A DNA stretch of 64,000 nucleotides from Endomychus coccineus (Eukaryota; Arthropoda; Insecta; Coleoptera; Endomychidae), in assembly GCA_958510875.1 (NCBI GenBank), contig OY294068.1, positions 196,812,315-196,876,314 of the forward strand. The letters run 5' to 3'. The number at the start of each line of letters is the position of its first letter. The first letter of the stretch is position 1. A model generated the notes under the pieces. That model did not search any database and was not told the origin of the DNA. It was given only the letters and a program-made list of their open reading frames with translations. A program made the translations under genes and the position numbers. Positions 21,180 to 32,159 of this stretch are shown piece by piece.

Positions 21180-21310
21180 TCCTTTGTCTAGCTGAAGCTC
21201 AGACTCTTAGACACAATGTCTTATAAATGTCATTGGGGTGTTGTTTCAATAGTATTGAATACTCCAGGTCTCGTGGTGTATTTCAGGTTTCGTGTAATCT
21301 CTGGCATAGT
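21180..21310 (+). repeat. dispersed repeat shared with 5215-5360
   Basis: AAGCTCAGACTCTTAGACAC then AATGTC, TGTCATTG, ATTGAATA and GTCTCGTGGTGTATTTCAG, in the same order as the minus strand of 5215-5360. Confidence 0.55.
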
Positions 21311-21339
21311 CCGGCAATACCAGAAGAGCTAGCTAGAGC

Positions 21340-22200
21340 ATGTTTTTTTTATTCTCTACTTTGTCTACACGGGAGGAATATCATGTGAGCCAGCGGTGGA
21401 ATGTTGGAAGAAGAGATAGGCATTCGGATTTTTCTTGAAGCTTGGGAGGTTATAGACATAGGGAAAGACCTTACTAGGTAAAGAGTTCCACAACTTCGCT
21501 GTGAGATAGAAGAGTACTGGTAGGAAGAAGTTCTTTCGTAGTGAAACTACAGACGAGATTTCTGATGAACACCGACAACGGAAATATCTGTAGAAAAGGG
21601 AGAAGTTGCCTACCTTTCCACGATGTTTCAGAGAGGTCAATGAACTCGTTGGGAGAGGGAATGAACTGGAATTGAAATTTCTACCAATTGCTTTGGTGAA
21701 AGCCGAAAACCAACGAGAGCCATTCGGGCATCCGATAAGCTTTGATCTTATTCTGGCATTATATGCCTTTCGAAGCATTTATTGTTTTATTGCACATATT
21801 TCTGGCTTCAACATGGGTAACCGAGCCAACGACGGTATGTTGTTTATTTTGAAGCGACGGTCCTAGAGCTGATCTTATTGAACCATCTTTTACCAGATGA
21901 CGCTGATTTGTTAGTATGGGTTATGTAAACTTTCATTCCTAGCCTAATAATGTCCGAGATCTCTGTGGCACATTGCGTTGGGTCATCAGATTCAAAACAA
22001 ACGCTTTTTCAAGGAAACTCGGAGAAAAATATGCGAGGACCATCCCAGTCGGCTGAGTTGTAATGCCAAACTGTGCGTGGAAGTTTTGGATTAGTTCGTG
22101 GAGTGATATATGGACAGCTCGTAGTGATAAGCGAGTAACCAGAGTTTCCTAATGGTGCACGAATCTTCACTTCATAGAGAGAGATCTTGATTAGCCTTGG
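21340..22200 (-). mobile_element. LINE family J with RT deleted
   Basis: Minus-strand family-J copy read from 22200 down: VKIRAPLGNSGYSLITTSCP (end of endonuclease), VWHYNSADWDGPRIFFSEFP, SSGKRWFNKISSRTV, ARIRSKLIGCPNGSRWFSAF (linker before RT), IGRNFNSSSFPLP, then directly SLTSLKHRGKVGNFSLFYRY and TAKLWNSLPSKVFPYVYNLP (C-terminus), ending HSTAGSHDIPPV. The whole RT palm and thumb are missing between about 21690 and 21655. A few frameshifts remain in the linker. The plus-strand frame at 21606-21866 is its shadow. Confidence 0.82.
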
Positions 22201-22254
22201 ATTTCATATAATATGCGACAAGAAAAAAATATTCTCAAAAAGTGTTAAACAATT

Positions 22255-22300
22255 CCCAAATATCTATCTACTTATCTACCTATCTATTTATCTATAGGTG
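22255..22300 (+). repeat. (TATC)n-like microsatellite
   Basis: Imperfect TATCTATC run. It borders the family D repeat; such runs end several LINEs in this window. Confidence 0.7.
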
Positions 22301-22311
22301 AAATTTTGTAA

Positions 22312-22350
22312 GAGTAGTTTCGACAACTAGCGTGTCATCTTCAGAACGGT
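22312..22350 (-). ncRNA. hammerhead-like motif (family D)
   Basis: Minus strand: CTGAAGA (22344-22338), extra T, helix II GACA / TGTC with loop CGCTAGT, then GAAAC (22321-22317). Beyond it TACTCTT has lost the GTH triplet; the sister copy at 15960-16005 keeps a GTC. So the ancestor had all core boxes. Confidence 0.5.
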
Positions 22351-22490
22351 ACTTTCGTATCGTTCTGAGGGTGTCAAAACTATAGTCACAATAATAATAG
22401 TGTTCTATAATATAAGTGATATATAAAAATAAAGCAATAGCGTTTCATAAATTATCACGAAGTAACGGCTACCCCCATCGATTTTTAAGT
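22351..22490 (-). repeat. family D repeat body
   Basis: Contains an inverted pair ACGGTACTTTCGTATCGT around 22346-22364 and TAAATTATCACGAAGTAACG (22451-22470) shared with 17278-17297. No coding sequence seen, so whether family D is a full Penelope element is unproven. Confidence 0.45.
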
Positions 22491-23720
22491 TAATATTGAC
22501 ATGACGACACTGCACTCTTATAATTATCATATTTACAGAAGATTAAATATTTCTATCATTGTACCAATGTTTTGAACAAATTCAAATTGAGCAACTATGC
22601 GCTCTTTCAATACCCCCAAATTCATGAGATTTCATTGAAGTGGTTTGCATTGAACTTATGTTGATTGATAACATAAAGTTAGCAGATTCCCTCGGGAAAT
22701 TTAAGTTCAAATAGATAATGTTATTGCGAATTGTCGAATAGTGAAAACTTGAATATGGAGCCACATACTCAGTGAACAAATATAAAAGCGCATGGTTATA
22801 TGGTTAGGCTATATGCCTAAGATACTGTGATAGTAATATTTTCTCCTCTTATTCCAGTTAATAAAACCGTGTCTTTGAGAAGATTCCTTTTATATTTCTA
22901 TTATTATGGTTTTGCTTCACAAGAACTGTCACTAATGTGGGTAGCTTCTGTTAGAGTGACATACTTCTTATATATTCTGAAAAACAAACAATGTTTCGAT
23001 TTCTGATGATGTGTGGAAGATGCTAACTGAGCTTTTTGTCGAAACCATTAATATAGTTTTGTCAAGAATTATAACAGATTCCATGAATCTCTGGCTAAGA
23101 GAAGTTGGCTGGTAGCTGTGATAGCTTGTAGTGAATTCAATACAGTTAAATTTACTACACTGTATTTCTTGTTATGATCGTGTTATCAACGTTTTTAATG
23201 AGTTTGTTTTGTTAAACATTATGTTGAGGTTCCAATGCATTATGGAAGAGGAAGTTGCATGTTTTTCTCTTATTGAATTCCTCACATTGTTAAAATGAAT
23301 TTACGAATTTATGATTTTCCTTTAAAAATAAAGAGATTCAAAATAAGAATCTTCGCGCAAAAAAGCAGTTCTCCGAAATAAGATGGTTCTACACATTGAT
23401 GATCTTGAGATAACCTTTTAAAGAAAACGTGAAGGGAGCATTGAAGCCCAAATATCCAAAAGAGCATATTCTACTGGGGTAGAGAACACACCAAAGTCAA
23501 AACCATTGTCTCGTGTACCTGTAGATCCTGACGATCAAAAAGCCTAGAAACCGAATCTTTTCATCCTCGGGCAGTCGTATAATGCTTTGCCATGGCGATG
23601 ATGTCAGAAACAATGATCTTTTGTGAAATGGAAAGCGGTACAGAAAGTAGCCGAGTTATTCTGTTCCAGATGGACGAAGGAATATTAGCTATTTTAAATC
23701 AATCGCAGCAAATGTAACAA
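22491..23720. other. unassigned stretch
   Basis: No recognised features. Confidence 0.4.
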
Positions 23721-23723
23721 ATA

Positions 23724-24130
23724 TCAAAGAGCTGTCAAAATGGGGTCATAATTTTGAACGTCGATCAAAATGGCTCTTGGAAGGTATGGATGGAAGGGAA
23801 AAAAACTGTATCCAGCAAAAGGTGAAAAAATGACGGCAAATGGAAGACTACTGCGAAGACCTGATTCGAGATTTAGGTACCTGATGAGCTTGATGTTGAT
23901 TGCTTTCTCCATCACTTTAGAGATCATAGATAATAGTGCAATGGGTCTATAATCAGTAGTAAGGATCTTCTTCCCTTTTCATGCAATTGGTTAGACTCTA
24001 GCTGTCTTTCAGCTGAAAGGAAACACACCAGGTTTGTGTGAAAGGGTAAACAACGTGTAGAAAACTGGTATTCAGGCGCACATTCTTTGAGAACTATAGG
24101 TGGAATTTTTTTTGAATGCAACTTCTTCAT
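23724..24130 (-). pseudogene. LINE reverse transcriptase N-terminal fragment
   Basis: Minus strand from 24125 down: IPPIVLKECAPEYQFSTR (canonical DGIPP.VLK.CAPEL start of RT), a frameshifted LKDSXSLTNCMKRE region, then HRPIALLSMISKVMEKAINI and KLIRYLNLESGL, equivalent to the NYRPIALTSVLSKVME block. At least two frameshifts. The palm (FADD) is absent. Family distinct from J in these residues. The overlapping frame at 23770-23952 on the plus strand is a shadow. Confidence 0.72.
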
Positions 24131-24820
24131 TTAGACGAAAAAATACTCCATTTCCTCATTGGGTACAGCAGGTGATACCTAAGGAATTATACTGTGAAAC
24201 TAGAAACAACATTGCGAAAGTATGATAGTCGTCAATTATCTATTGTTAAAATGTTCATGGCGCTTGAGAGAAGAAGAAGCTGGAACGTGGCTTCGCCGTA
24301 GACGGAAAACAATTGTTTTTACGAGGCCTGGACCTCGATAGGTCAGAGTTGTCACGCATCCACGATTCGCAGTTGTTTATCTGGCGCGGTAAACCGATAC
24401 CGGCCATGCAATTTTAAACCGGCAACGTTGTGTAAAACGATTTTTTGCTGCCTCGAACTCCATAATATCACGTAACTCTTCGGTTAATATAGTTTTTCGA
24501 ACACGTCACCGTTTTATCGATAACATTGTAGGACTAAACGAAAACCGAGTAGTATAATATGATATCGGTTACTCGTATGAAAACAAACGCGGATCGTGAA
24601 TAAAAATCATTTTTCTTATCGCGTTCCTGCAAAGTTGGCAGCGATCCACGTTGCTTTCTTTGAGAGACTTAAGTGACAATGAATTAACTTTGATTTAAAT
24701 GAATGGCACTTCTGATGCGATAACATTAACTGAGATTTATTACAAGTATGTAACCCATGTAACATGCATCTCCCAGATATCAGTTACCTTTTGGAAAAAG
24801 GTTCATTAATCACGTAACAC
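24131..24820. other. unassigned stretch
   Basis: No recognised features. Confidence 0.4.
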
Positions 24821-24822
24821 TC

Positions 24823-24960
24823 TTAGAGGGGAACGAGGTCTGGCATACTGTGACAATTTGCGAAATGGGGTGTGGGGGTCAAGAAAAATGTTACGTAACG
24901 TAATTCGTTAGGTCTTGTTAGGAGTACGGTACTGTTAGGAACAGCGCGGGGAAGTCCCCC
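24823..24960. repeat. GTTACGTAAC-type repeat, copy 1
   Basis: Contains AATGTTACGTAACGTAAT and GGGGTGTGGGGGTCAAGAA. A related block with GTTACGTAAC, a G-rich run and GCGTTACGT is at 53540-53660. Confidence 0.4.
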
Positions 24961-25099
24961 AGACAACCCGCGGAGATCCCTCAATGCGTGGTAGAGGGTT
25001 ATAGTCCAGGAAATATAACATTTTGGGTCCAAATTTGTGCAGTAAGAGGAATCGAAATGGGGTTTTTTGCATCTGATTTCTTGATGCATTTACTCTATT

Positions 25100-25290
25100 T
25101 GTCCTTTTTTCAAATCTTATACAAATGAGAAATGTCCAATTTTTGGAGCAAATAAAGAAAAATCATTATTCGGTAATACATTATGGAAATCGACCCAAAT
25201 CTGTTATTCGGGGATTATTGGGGTCGCTAAACACGAATATGATGTCAGAAAAACCATATTATGTACCTGGGAACTAATAAGTCCTAATTG
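25100..25290. repeat. dispersed GGGGTCGC-type repeat, copy 3
   Basis: TTATTCGGGGATTATTGGGG then TCGCTAAACACGAATATGAT resembles 4895-4945 and 6487-6535 and the complement of 43150-43220. Confidence 0.5.
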
Positions 25291-25464
25291 TGAGGGTCAT
25301 CCACGAGGTTTTCTCGAAATTTGCTTGGAAATTGAACCAAAAATTGGGAAAAAGACCCTTCCTAATAACCATAGACCCATTGGCTCATCCCATACGTAGA
25401 CAGTTTCAAAATCGAGAACGACCGGCACCAAAGATCAACAAGCGTCCATGGGAAAACATCAGGA

Positions 25465-25672
25465 ATCTCTAGGTGTAACATTGGATATCTCCAAGATCTT
25501 TGACCCAGTTTGTCACTAAATGCCTTATAGTTCGACGTACCAACTATGTTGACTATCGAATGTTCTTCCAGAGAGATCGCTCCATGTGGCCTTTTCCGAT
25601 GTAATGCCTGTCAATGCTGGTATCCCACAGCGATATGTCTGGACACCAACTTTGTTTCTTCGCTTTCACAGG
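25465..25672 (+). pseudogene. LINE family J RT fragment
   Basis: LDISKIFDPVCH (RT domain 3; usual DISKAFDRVWH) then, after a frameshift, RSLHVAFSDVMPVNAGIPQR and TPTLFL (domain 4). A short, diverged copy of the same family as 1-106 and 10498-11795. Confidence 0.7.
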
Positions 25673-26330
25673 TAATTTCCGGCAAATAAATACCAATTAT
25701 AGAATTCACCTTAGAGATAGCCTTTGAGCTTTTTAGATGTCCTCTTTTATTTTCCTTCGAATTATAAATTGTAAACAATGATTATGATTTCGATAACGAT
25801 GAATATGACAATAGATAATATGATGTACCTGTTTATATATCTATCTATTATTAAATTTGGTTCACCGACACCACAATGATCGTTCCTAACTACATATACA
25901 TGGAAGAAACAAGTGCAATGACAATGAATCGACGACCCTATTCCAACAGACGAATGATTTATCAATTTCGAGAATCATTTGTTTTAAATTAGAAAACATG
26001 ATAACATAATTCGTCAGAGCTGTATAATTGATAAAAACTAATTTGGAATAGTTCCATCTTTACAAATATCCTAATGATCTTACGTCATAAAATTTAAATT
26101 AAACTGCTTATAATCTTCAAAATACAAAGGTCAGTGTCTATGAAACCTGCCAGTGGAATTGTTACGGTTATGGAATATTACTTGCTAAATTAGAGGAATA
26201 ATCTAGAAGTTGAATGATAAATCATCAAGCGTTTAGTGCTGGGACGTCCGTTGCACGTTCGGTTATAAAATGTTCCAGATAGTTAAACGTATCGTAGAGC
26301 GCGCAAAGCCCCTGAAATAAACCCAAAATA
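25673..26330. other. AT-rich stretch, nothing recognised
   Basis: No recognised features. Confidence 0.4.
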
Positions 26331-26430
26331 TGTCTCCTAGCGATCCCGTTGGTAAACAGAGCGCGCAAAGGTCACATTTTTTATTTCTAAACGTACGTTT
26401 CAGCCTCACTACTATCATCAGAAGACGGTT
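26331..26430 (-). mobile_element. Penelope family A tail with decayed hammerhead-like motif
   Basis: Minus strand: GTCTT, CTGATGA (26421-26415), then a weak helix II (AGT..GCT around GTGA), GAAAC, GTACGT. Followed by AATGTGACCT as in the family A tail. Helix I no longer pairs. Confidence 0.5.
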
Positions 26431-26514
26431 GAAAACTGAATTATCAACTGTTCAGTTGATTTATTAAACTAATACTTTACTCTACAGAAGGGCATTACCT
26501 GCCTCATTTTCAAA

Positions 26515-26830
26515 TTGAAGAATCAAGATACTTGTAGAAATCATTGCAAGAAACATCAAATATTGACAGTTATTAGTATTTACATATTGAAAATATTATG
26601 CACCATCCATAAATTCAAACACCATCTCAAGATATGCTCAGAAATCCTCAAATACACTACTAGAAGTCACAATAGTAACATGGAAAAGGTCCATCATATG
26701 GAGCACAAAAAAACTACGAAACGTAGCTGGAAAGCTTTCAATTATTGTAATTGTATGACAGCTATATTTTGCAACTAACTATATATTTTATCTCACGCAT
26801 CCATTAAACAATCAATCAATAAAAACGGGG
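26515..26830 (+). pseudogene. LINE C-terminal region with 3' tail
   Basis: Reads QILTVISIYILKILCTIHKF, then HHLKICSEILKYTTRSHNSN and KRSWKAFNYCNCM, matching the C-terminal pattern LTVPSIYILE..CFVHK....YNTR..... LYN of several insect LINEs. The motif order fits, although residues are diverged. The coding part ends at TAA about 26778; the 3' end reads CATTAAACAATCAATCAATAAA, a short (CAAT)n-type tail. Confidence 0.55.
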
Positions 26831-26901
26831 ACTTACATGTCCAGAGCACTTAGATTGGGTCCATTGTGCGCCCCTTGGTACAAGACTCAGTTCAGCAGTC
26901 C

Positions 26902-27042
26902 TTAGGCGCCAAAGATTAGGATTCTGCTTGGACTGGTGTCTCTTATGATTTCAGGAGTCATGTATGCGCTGCCGAGGTGTAGTACCATAAGATAAGACAG
27001 TGCTGGACATTCTAAAAGCAGATAGACAGTTTTGTACGCCTC
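26902..27042 (-). pseudogene. LINE C-terminal fragment (CPAL motif)
   Basis: Minus strand frame: EAYKTVYLLLECPALSYL, then LGSAYMTPEIIRDTSPSRIL and IFGA, stop at 26904-26902. It matches the ETAxHLLLECPAL...RxxxFG tail found after the RNase H of R1/Jockey-type LINEs. Short but in one clean frame. No RNase H motif upstream. Confidence 0.6.
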
Positions 27043-27294
27043 TTTGCGTCTACTATAACCTGGGCGCTATCGCTTCCTGCTTCAGTCGGAGGATCTGGCA
27101 GATTCCAGCAGCCCAATCCCAAATTCCAATCCGTGCCTCGAGCAAGCCGATACGTCGTGCCCGCAGCCACTGTTTCAATTTCAAGCATTTATCATTTGTC
27201 TCTTACCAGTCATGCAAACTCTGTATATTATTGTATTATCAAATAATTAATAGATTTGTTTTTATACTTATCTGAAGAACCTATGTAACTTGGC

Positions 27295-27336
27295 ACGAGA
27301 GTAATAAATAATCTATATATCTATCTATCTATCCAT
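27295..27336 (+). repeat. (TATC)n microsatellite, probable LINE tail
   Basis: AATAATCTATATATCTATCT preceded by AGTAATAAATAA, like the LINE K end at 33270-33305. Confidence 0.6.
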
Positions 27337-28124
27337 ACATGCTACTAGTATTACTATACTAATACAGAGCACTAAGGGTATTTATCGCATTTATTTCAAT
27401 TAAAAATGTCTATGTCATAACAACGAACAAAATAAGAATAATAGAAATTGTAACACATTAACTTCTACTTCAATATAACGGGCGGGAATACCGATGACTC
27501 ATCGCATCATTACGTCACAAAGTTAGATCTTCACAATACACAGGTCTTCGTTGGATAACTACGTGTTTTGAAAGCATTTTGAGAGGAGGTTTTCAAAAAA
27601 GATTCTCACTTTTTTGGTGTTGTCGGCAAGAGAATTAAATGAACATAGTTCTCAACTTCTTAACGTTTAATTGATAAGATTTACTGTTCCATATTAACTA
27701 TATTATGATATATATTATTAACTAAACTCTTATGAGTTTATTATTTAATTATGAATTATTATTAATTCTTCCGGCTAGCTTTTATTTGTATTTTAAATCT
27801 TATGTTTGTTTTGATTTGAAAAATCTAATGATTTGAATAATGAACTTTTACCTTTTTATTTTATATCTATGGAATTAAACACAATGTTCTTTGAATGTTA
27901 AAAACTTTTATATTTAAATTTCTATGACTCTATTTTTATCTCAGGTATCAATTTTAACAATGTTATGTTCAAATAGATCTGTGATCTAACCTCACAATTA
28001 TTTACTATTTATCTTTGTTCACAAAGTTATAATCTACAATCTTTCTTTCAGATTTACAGACAGATAATAATACAATGGAGAAATAACAAATAAACTTAAG
28101 TTTAGTTTATATGTTTTTAAAAAA
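27337..28124. other. AT-rich stretch, nothing recognised
   Basis: No recognised features. Confidence 0.4.
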
Positions 28125-28839
28125 TGTAGGCAATGTTCACTTGGCTTGATTTTCTTATTAATTTGATAATTCACTTTACCCGTAGGTACACAATTTCTAT
28201 GTTATACACAAATCACAGGTAAACAATGTGGTTACTTCTTTAGAAATCAGGAACTGTTGATAATTGTTAACTTGTCTTATTCTTTTTCAAAAGATATAAA
28301 ACCTTAAATGATGTATTGGAACGTTGTCGAAGACTAATTATTATACGATGCTACTTGGGGATTATGGTTATAATAACTTTTAAAAAACTTTGTTCGAAGA
28401 CTGGGAACACTACTTGACTTGGATAAATTACTTATTTGCTTCGGTTATTTTCAACCTTACGAAGCTAATGGAACACTTGGGTTCACCGATGTTTATCCAA
28501 AAACTAAGGTTATGGAAATCTTTTGAGTAGCTTGAGTATCTTGACTCTTCAGATGTTGATGGCTAACTAACTTGGCTTGTCTTCAGATGCCTTTTATAGG
28601 CCTTCAAAACCGACGCTAAGTATTTTCAAAATTAACCAATGAGGTGCTTAGTTCACCTATCAAGAATGCTTTGTTGATTGTTGCAATCTGACAGAACTAT
28701 TACTTTGTTAATAGTCTGACGTCTATAAAATCGCCTCGACCAATCAGAATTTAGTATTCTATAAATTTTTAATTATTGGAGATTTTCAACTTATTTTAAA
28801 TGATGATGATTCCTTCTTTTTAAATTCATATTGCCTACA
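28125..28839 (-). mobile_element. probable solo LTR with promoter
   Basis: Bounded by TGTAGGCAAT (28125) and ATTGCCTACA (28830-28839), perfect 10-bp inverted TG...CA ends over 715 bp. On the minus strand the layout fits U3-R-U5: CCAAT boxes (28740-28744 and 28636-28640 read as ATTGG), TATAAAAG at 28598-28591, then about 460 bp to the end. Flanking bases are AAAAA and TTTTT, so no clean target duplication is seen. No internal retroelement sequence adjoins it. A non-autonomous DNA transposon with short inverted ends is the alternative. Confidence 0.5.
28591..28640 (-). promoter_or_regulatory. TATA and CCAAT boxes of the solo LTR
   Basis: TATAAAAG at 28598-28591 with ATTGG (reversed CCAAT) about 40 bases upstream on the minus strand; expected RNA start near 28565. 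Confidence 0.45.
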
Positions 28840-29339
28840 TTTTTCCACACACTTTGGTGTAAGATAACCTATGATTAGGTTATTATTAATATGATTATTC
28901 CTATAATTATTATAAATTTGACAGTTGTCATTATTAAAAACTAATACATAATATAACATATCAATAACATTTCTTTAACATTATATAACTCAAATTTACT
29001 AATCCTAACTTATATCTACAACATTTTTCAATAGTTTGTGCTATCTCATGATAGTTTTTGTAATCATTTTAATTATGATTTCTGCCTTCGTAACACTGTA
29101 CGTTTATTCACTTTCACTGAAGTTCTTGTTTTACACTTTTATTCTAATTACATTGTTGTTTATTATGTTTTACATTGTTCATTATATCATACTAACTATT
29201 ATTTAACTTTTAACATTGTATTTTAATTCCATATAATATCTTTTTTATTAATCTTTTCTGATTTTCAATGTTCGGTAAGTTCTAATTTTATCATTTTTGT
29301 TGTTCAGGAAATGAAATCATAACAATATATATACATAAA
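28840..29339. other. AT-rich stretch, nothing recognised
   Basis: A short plus-strand frame (29038-29226) is low-complexity and not credible as a gene. Confidence 0.4.
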
Positions 29340-30110
29340 CTGTAAAAGAGTTCACACTGTGGATATATTAAAACACTATTGATAAGAGATAATCACCCTT
29401 ACCCACTAAAAATACTATTTCAGTACTGAGGACCTTTCAACTACCAAGTAGCCATCACCAGAGTAAACTAAATGATCAATCAAAATGTGCCTGTTCAAAT
29501 ACTATTTGAGAATGATAATGTAAACAATGGGTTACCCTCAGCTGGAGATAAATCGGAATTTAATGAATTGTTTTTCCGTTTTTACATTTCCATCCCTTCT
29601 AAATTACTTAGATATTTGTCTGTAGTGTTTTAAAAGTGATAAACTTTCTTGAGAAATGGTGTAACCTGCATTCAAAATGTGTTCGACCAACGCTGATTTT
29701 TCACCATCATTTTATTTTATATAGGCAAAATGTTTGACCCAAATAGCATTTTGAACACGACTCACAATTGATTTTTTAAATCCCAGATTTGTCGAAATCG
29801 GAAACTTTATCAAAGTCGGTCGTTTAGCTTGTTCTTACATCTATAAGCTGGTTGTATTGCAAATTTAGAAAACAAACTATGGAACTTATTAATAACTGAA
29901 GAATAAGTGAAACTTTTGAATTTAATTGAAATATTTGAAGGTAATGGCTCTAATTTGGTAAGTTTGTTACTCTCCAATCTCCTTTTGTTGTTTAGAAATT
30001 AAATTACTGATCAAAGATTTGTGGTAACGATTGTCCAACGCAATTTGCTGAAGTTTCTCAACTTCTTTGTTATAATTTTGCTGGCTCAAAGTGACGTTCA
30101 ATAATCTATG
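29340..30110 (-). mobile_element. Penelope-like element, family C copy 1
   Basis: Minus-strand element read from 30110 down: NYNKEVEKLQQIALDNRYHK then SLISNLISKQQKEI (linker between RT and endonuclease), FKKSIVSRVQNAIWVKHFAY with the GIY-YIG core deleted or ruined, and EKSALVEHILNAGYTI (late endonuclease block), then a 3' region and the terminal sequence with a hammerhead-like motif (29424-29465). Many stops; dead. A second copy lies at 41725-42077, and an inverted 5' tail is at 30155-30225. Confidence 0.7.
29424..29465 (-). ncRNA. hammerhead-like motif (Penelope C1)
   Basis: Minus strand: helix I TACT / AGTA, core box CTGGTGA (one change from CTGATGA), extra T, helix II GGCTAC / GTAGTT around TTG, GAAA, then GGTCCTC. 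Helix II is worn by two changes. Confidence 0.5.
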
Positions 30111-30154
30111 AACTGGACTATTAAACGGAGCTATTTTATATCTAAATTGTCCTC

Positions 30155-30225
30155 AGTACTTTAATAGTATTTTTAATTGATGAGAGTGATTATTTCTTAT
30201 CAATAGTGTTGATATGACATCTAAA
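30155..30225 (+). repeat. inverted 5' tail of Penelope C1
   Basis: CTCAGTACTTTAATAGTATT then GATTATTTCTTATCAATAGTG, the complement of 29355-29430. It lies upstream of the minus-strand body, as expected for Penelope insertions. Confidence 0.65.
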
Positions 30226-31489
30226 CTGTCGATTATGACTGCAAAAGTCTATAGGCTTCGATGCTGTAAATCTTTACTGATTACAGTTAAATTATATTTT
30301 ATCATCTTCTATTCCAACATAATTAATTATCCTACAGCGGCTTGTTCTGAAATCAAAATTCCATATGCCATTAAAGCATATATTATATAAAGAAGAAAGT
30401 AGTCTTGAATGTTAATAAATGAACTGCCCCGAGGTAGTCTTTTTTGAAACACCCCGATCAACAAAAATCTTTTTACATTTAGTGCAAATTCAAATATAAA
30501 ATCTGTTGATCGAGAAGGCATCTTCATTTATTCCTAGCTAGTTTTCTTGATGGAATCAGTTCACACGGTTTAGAATGGGAAAATAAATTCGATAAGATTG
30601 TGTTAATATGGTGACCTTACACTATCGTTTGTGAAAAACATTAGGAAGAATTATCAGTGAAAAAGAGGAAAGGAATAACGTTTGTTTAGCAATTGCGATA
30701 AGACACTGGCGAACGTGTCTAAAAACAAGTTGGAAGTATTTTAAGAGATACCACATGAAATCACATGACTATATTTCTATTTCAGGATATACTAATTTGA
30801 AAGAATGATAACTCGTTCGCTATCAACGCTTTTATGAATTTGTTTTTCCATTGACATACTTAATTATGAATCGAACAACAACTACATCGCACAAACAACT
30901 TTATCGTTCGAATAAGTATCGCGTTTTAATCACGCTAACTCAATCTAAATATAATTGCAGAGTGCAATAATGCATTGGTCTCTGGATACATTAAAGAAGC
31001 ATCGATCCGTTTGTATTCCTATTCAGTAAGTTTGAATCTAATGCCTACCATACAAAAACGTGCGTTTTCTATTTTTCATTACTTTCTAGAAACAGTTCAA
31101 AACGAATCAAACTTTCTTGAAACAGTTCAAAACAAATCCAATAATTTGAAAGCAGATTTGTTCAAGTTTTCGGTAACTCCCATGAGGCCCATTCTCTTGA
31201 ACCTACTTTCAGAAAGAATCCTGGAAAAACAGATTGGGAAACATACAACAGAAATCGGAAAGTAAACTTGGCACACATCCAGAACAGAAGAGCTATAAGC
31301 CACCTAGAATTGGAGAATGATGCCTACGAAATTGGAGCTGCTCCAACCAGAAATTGTAGCACGCTTCTTATTGCTGGAATGGTCATGTGGCAAAGCTGAG
31401 ATCGGAAATCAGAAAGGTCTTCAACAGGTCCAAGTGTAACGGATATCTAATTGGCTTTAACTCATCGATAGATTAAACGATACACTAGT
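30226..31489. other. unassigned stretch with a 96-codon frame
   Basis: Frame 30975-31265 contains a local duplication (FLETVQNESN / FLETVQNKSN) and no recognised domain. The stretch just after it (31260-31400) is open in shifted frames and could be an unrecognised decayed element. Confidence 0.3.
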
Positions 31490-31499
31490 AACAAACGGA

Positions 31500-32145
31500 A
31501 AATTAATATATATAAGAATTTAAATTTATATAGAAACTGTCCCAAAGAGTATATGGCCAAAATTACTTATACAAAAAGACAAGCATATGAAGATTATATA
31601 CATAATTGCGCAAACAGGGCCAAAGATGTATGGAAAATCATAAATCATGAGCGAAATCATAGCAGAGCTGATGGCGCTAAGTGCGATTTGCTTGCAGGGG
31701 ATTTCCTGTAGCCGCTGAAATAATAATGAATCTCCCAGTTGATTTTGAATGCCAACGTGAATTGATTTTGAAAATTCCTGCGGTACCAAGTTCATTTGTC
31801 TTCCTGCCCATTCACGAGAGTGATGTTTGTGAGGCGATAGATGAAGTAAAATTATCATACGTTTATGACATGAATAGTGGCATTCTGGAGAACATGAAGG
31901 AACTGATGGTTCGACCTTTGACGTATCATTTCAACGTGTGTATTACTGAAGGTGTTTTTCCGGATTCAGTCAAGTTGACCCGTGTGATACCTCTGTTCAA
32001 GAAGGGGGACACTGACTTGGCTGGAATTTATCGAGCAATATCGATAGCTCCACTTTTGGGAAAGACATTTGAGATAATTATAAAAAAAGCTTTGGCTCAG
32101 TATTTTGAGCACAATAACTTACTGAACCCAGCGCAATGGGCTTAG
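31500..32145 (+). pseudogene. LINE K linker and RT N-terminal half
   Basis: Starts with KEYMAKITYTKRQAYEDYIH and NRAKDVWKIINHER (pre-RT linker), a frameshift near 31675, then from 31681 an open 154 codons with NSGILENMKEL, VKLTRVIPLFKKGDTDLAGI and YRAISIAPLLGKTFEIIIKK (usual YRPIS). RT domains 1-2. Ends at TAG 32143. The minus-strand frame at 31526-31858 is a shadow. Confidence 0.8.
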
Positions 32146-32159
32146 GCCGGGCCACTCTG

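Noticed and set aside
21606..21866. 86-codon plus frame
   Set aside because: Shadow of the minus-strand LINE-J linker and C-terminus.
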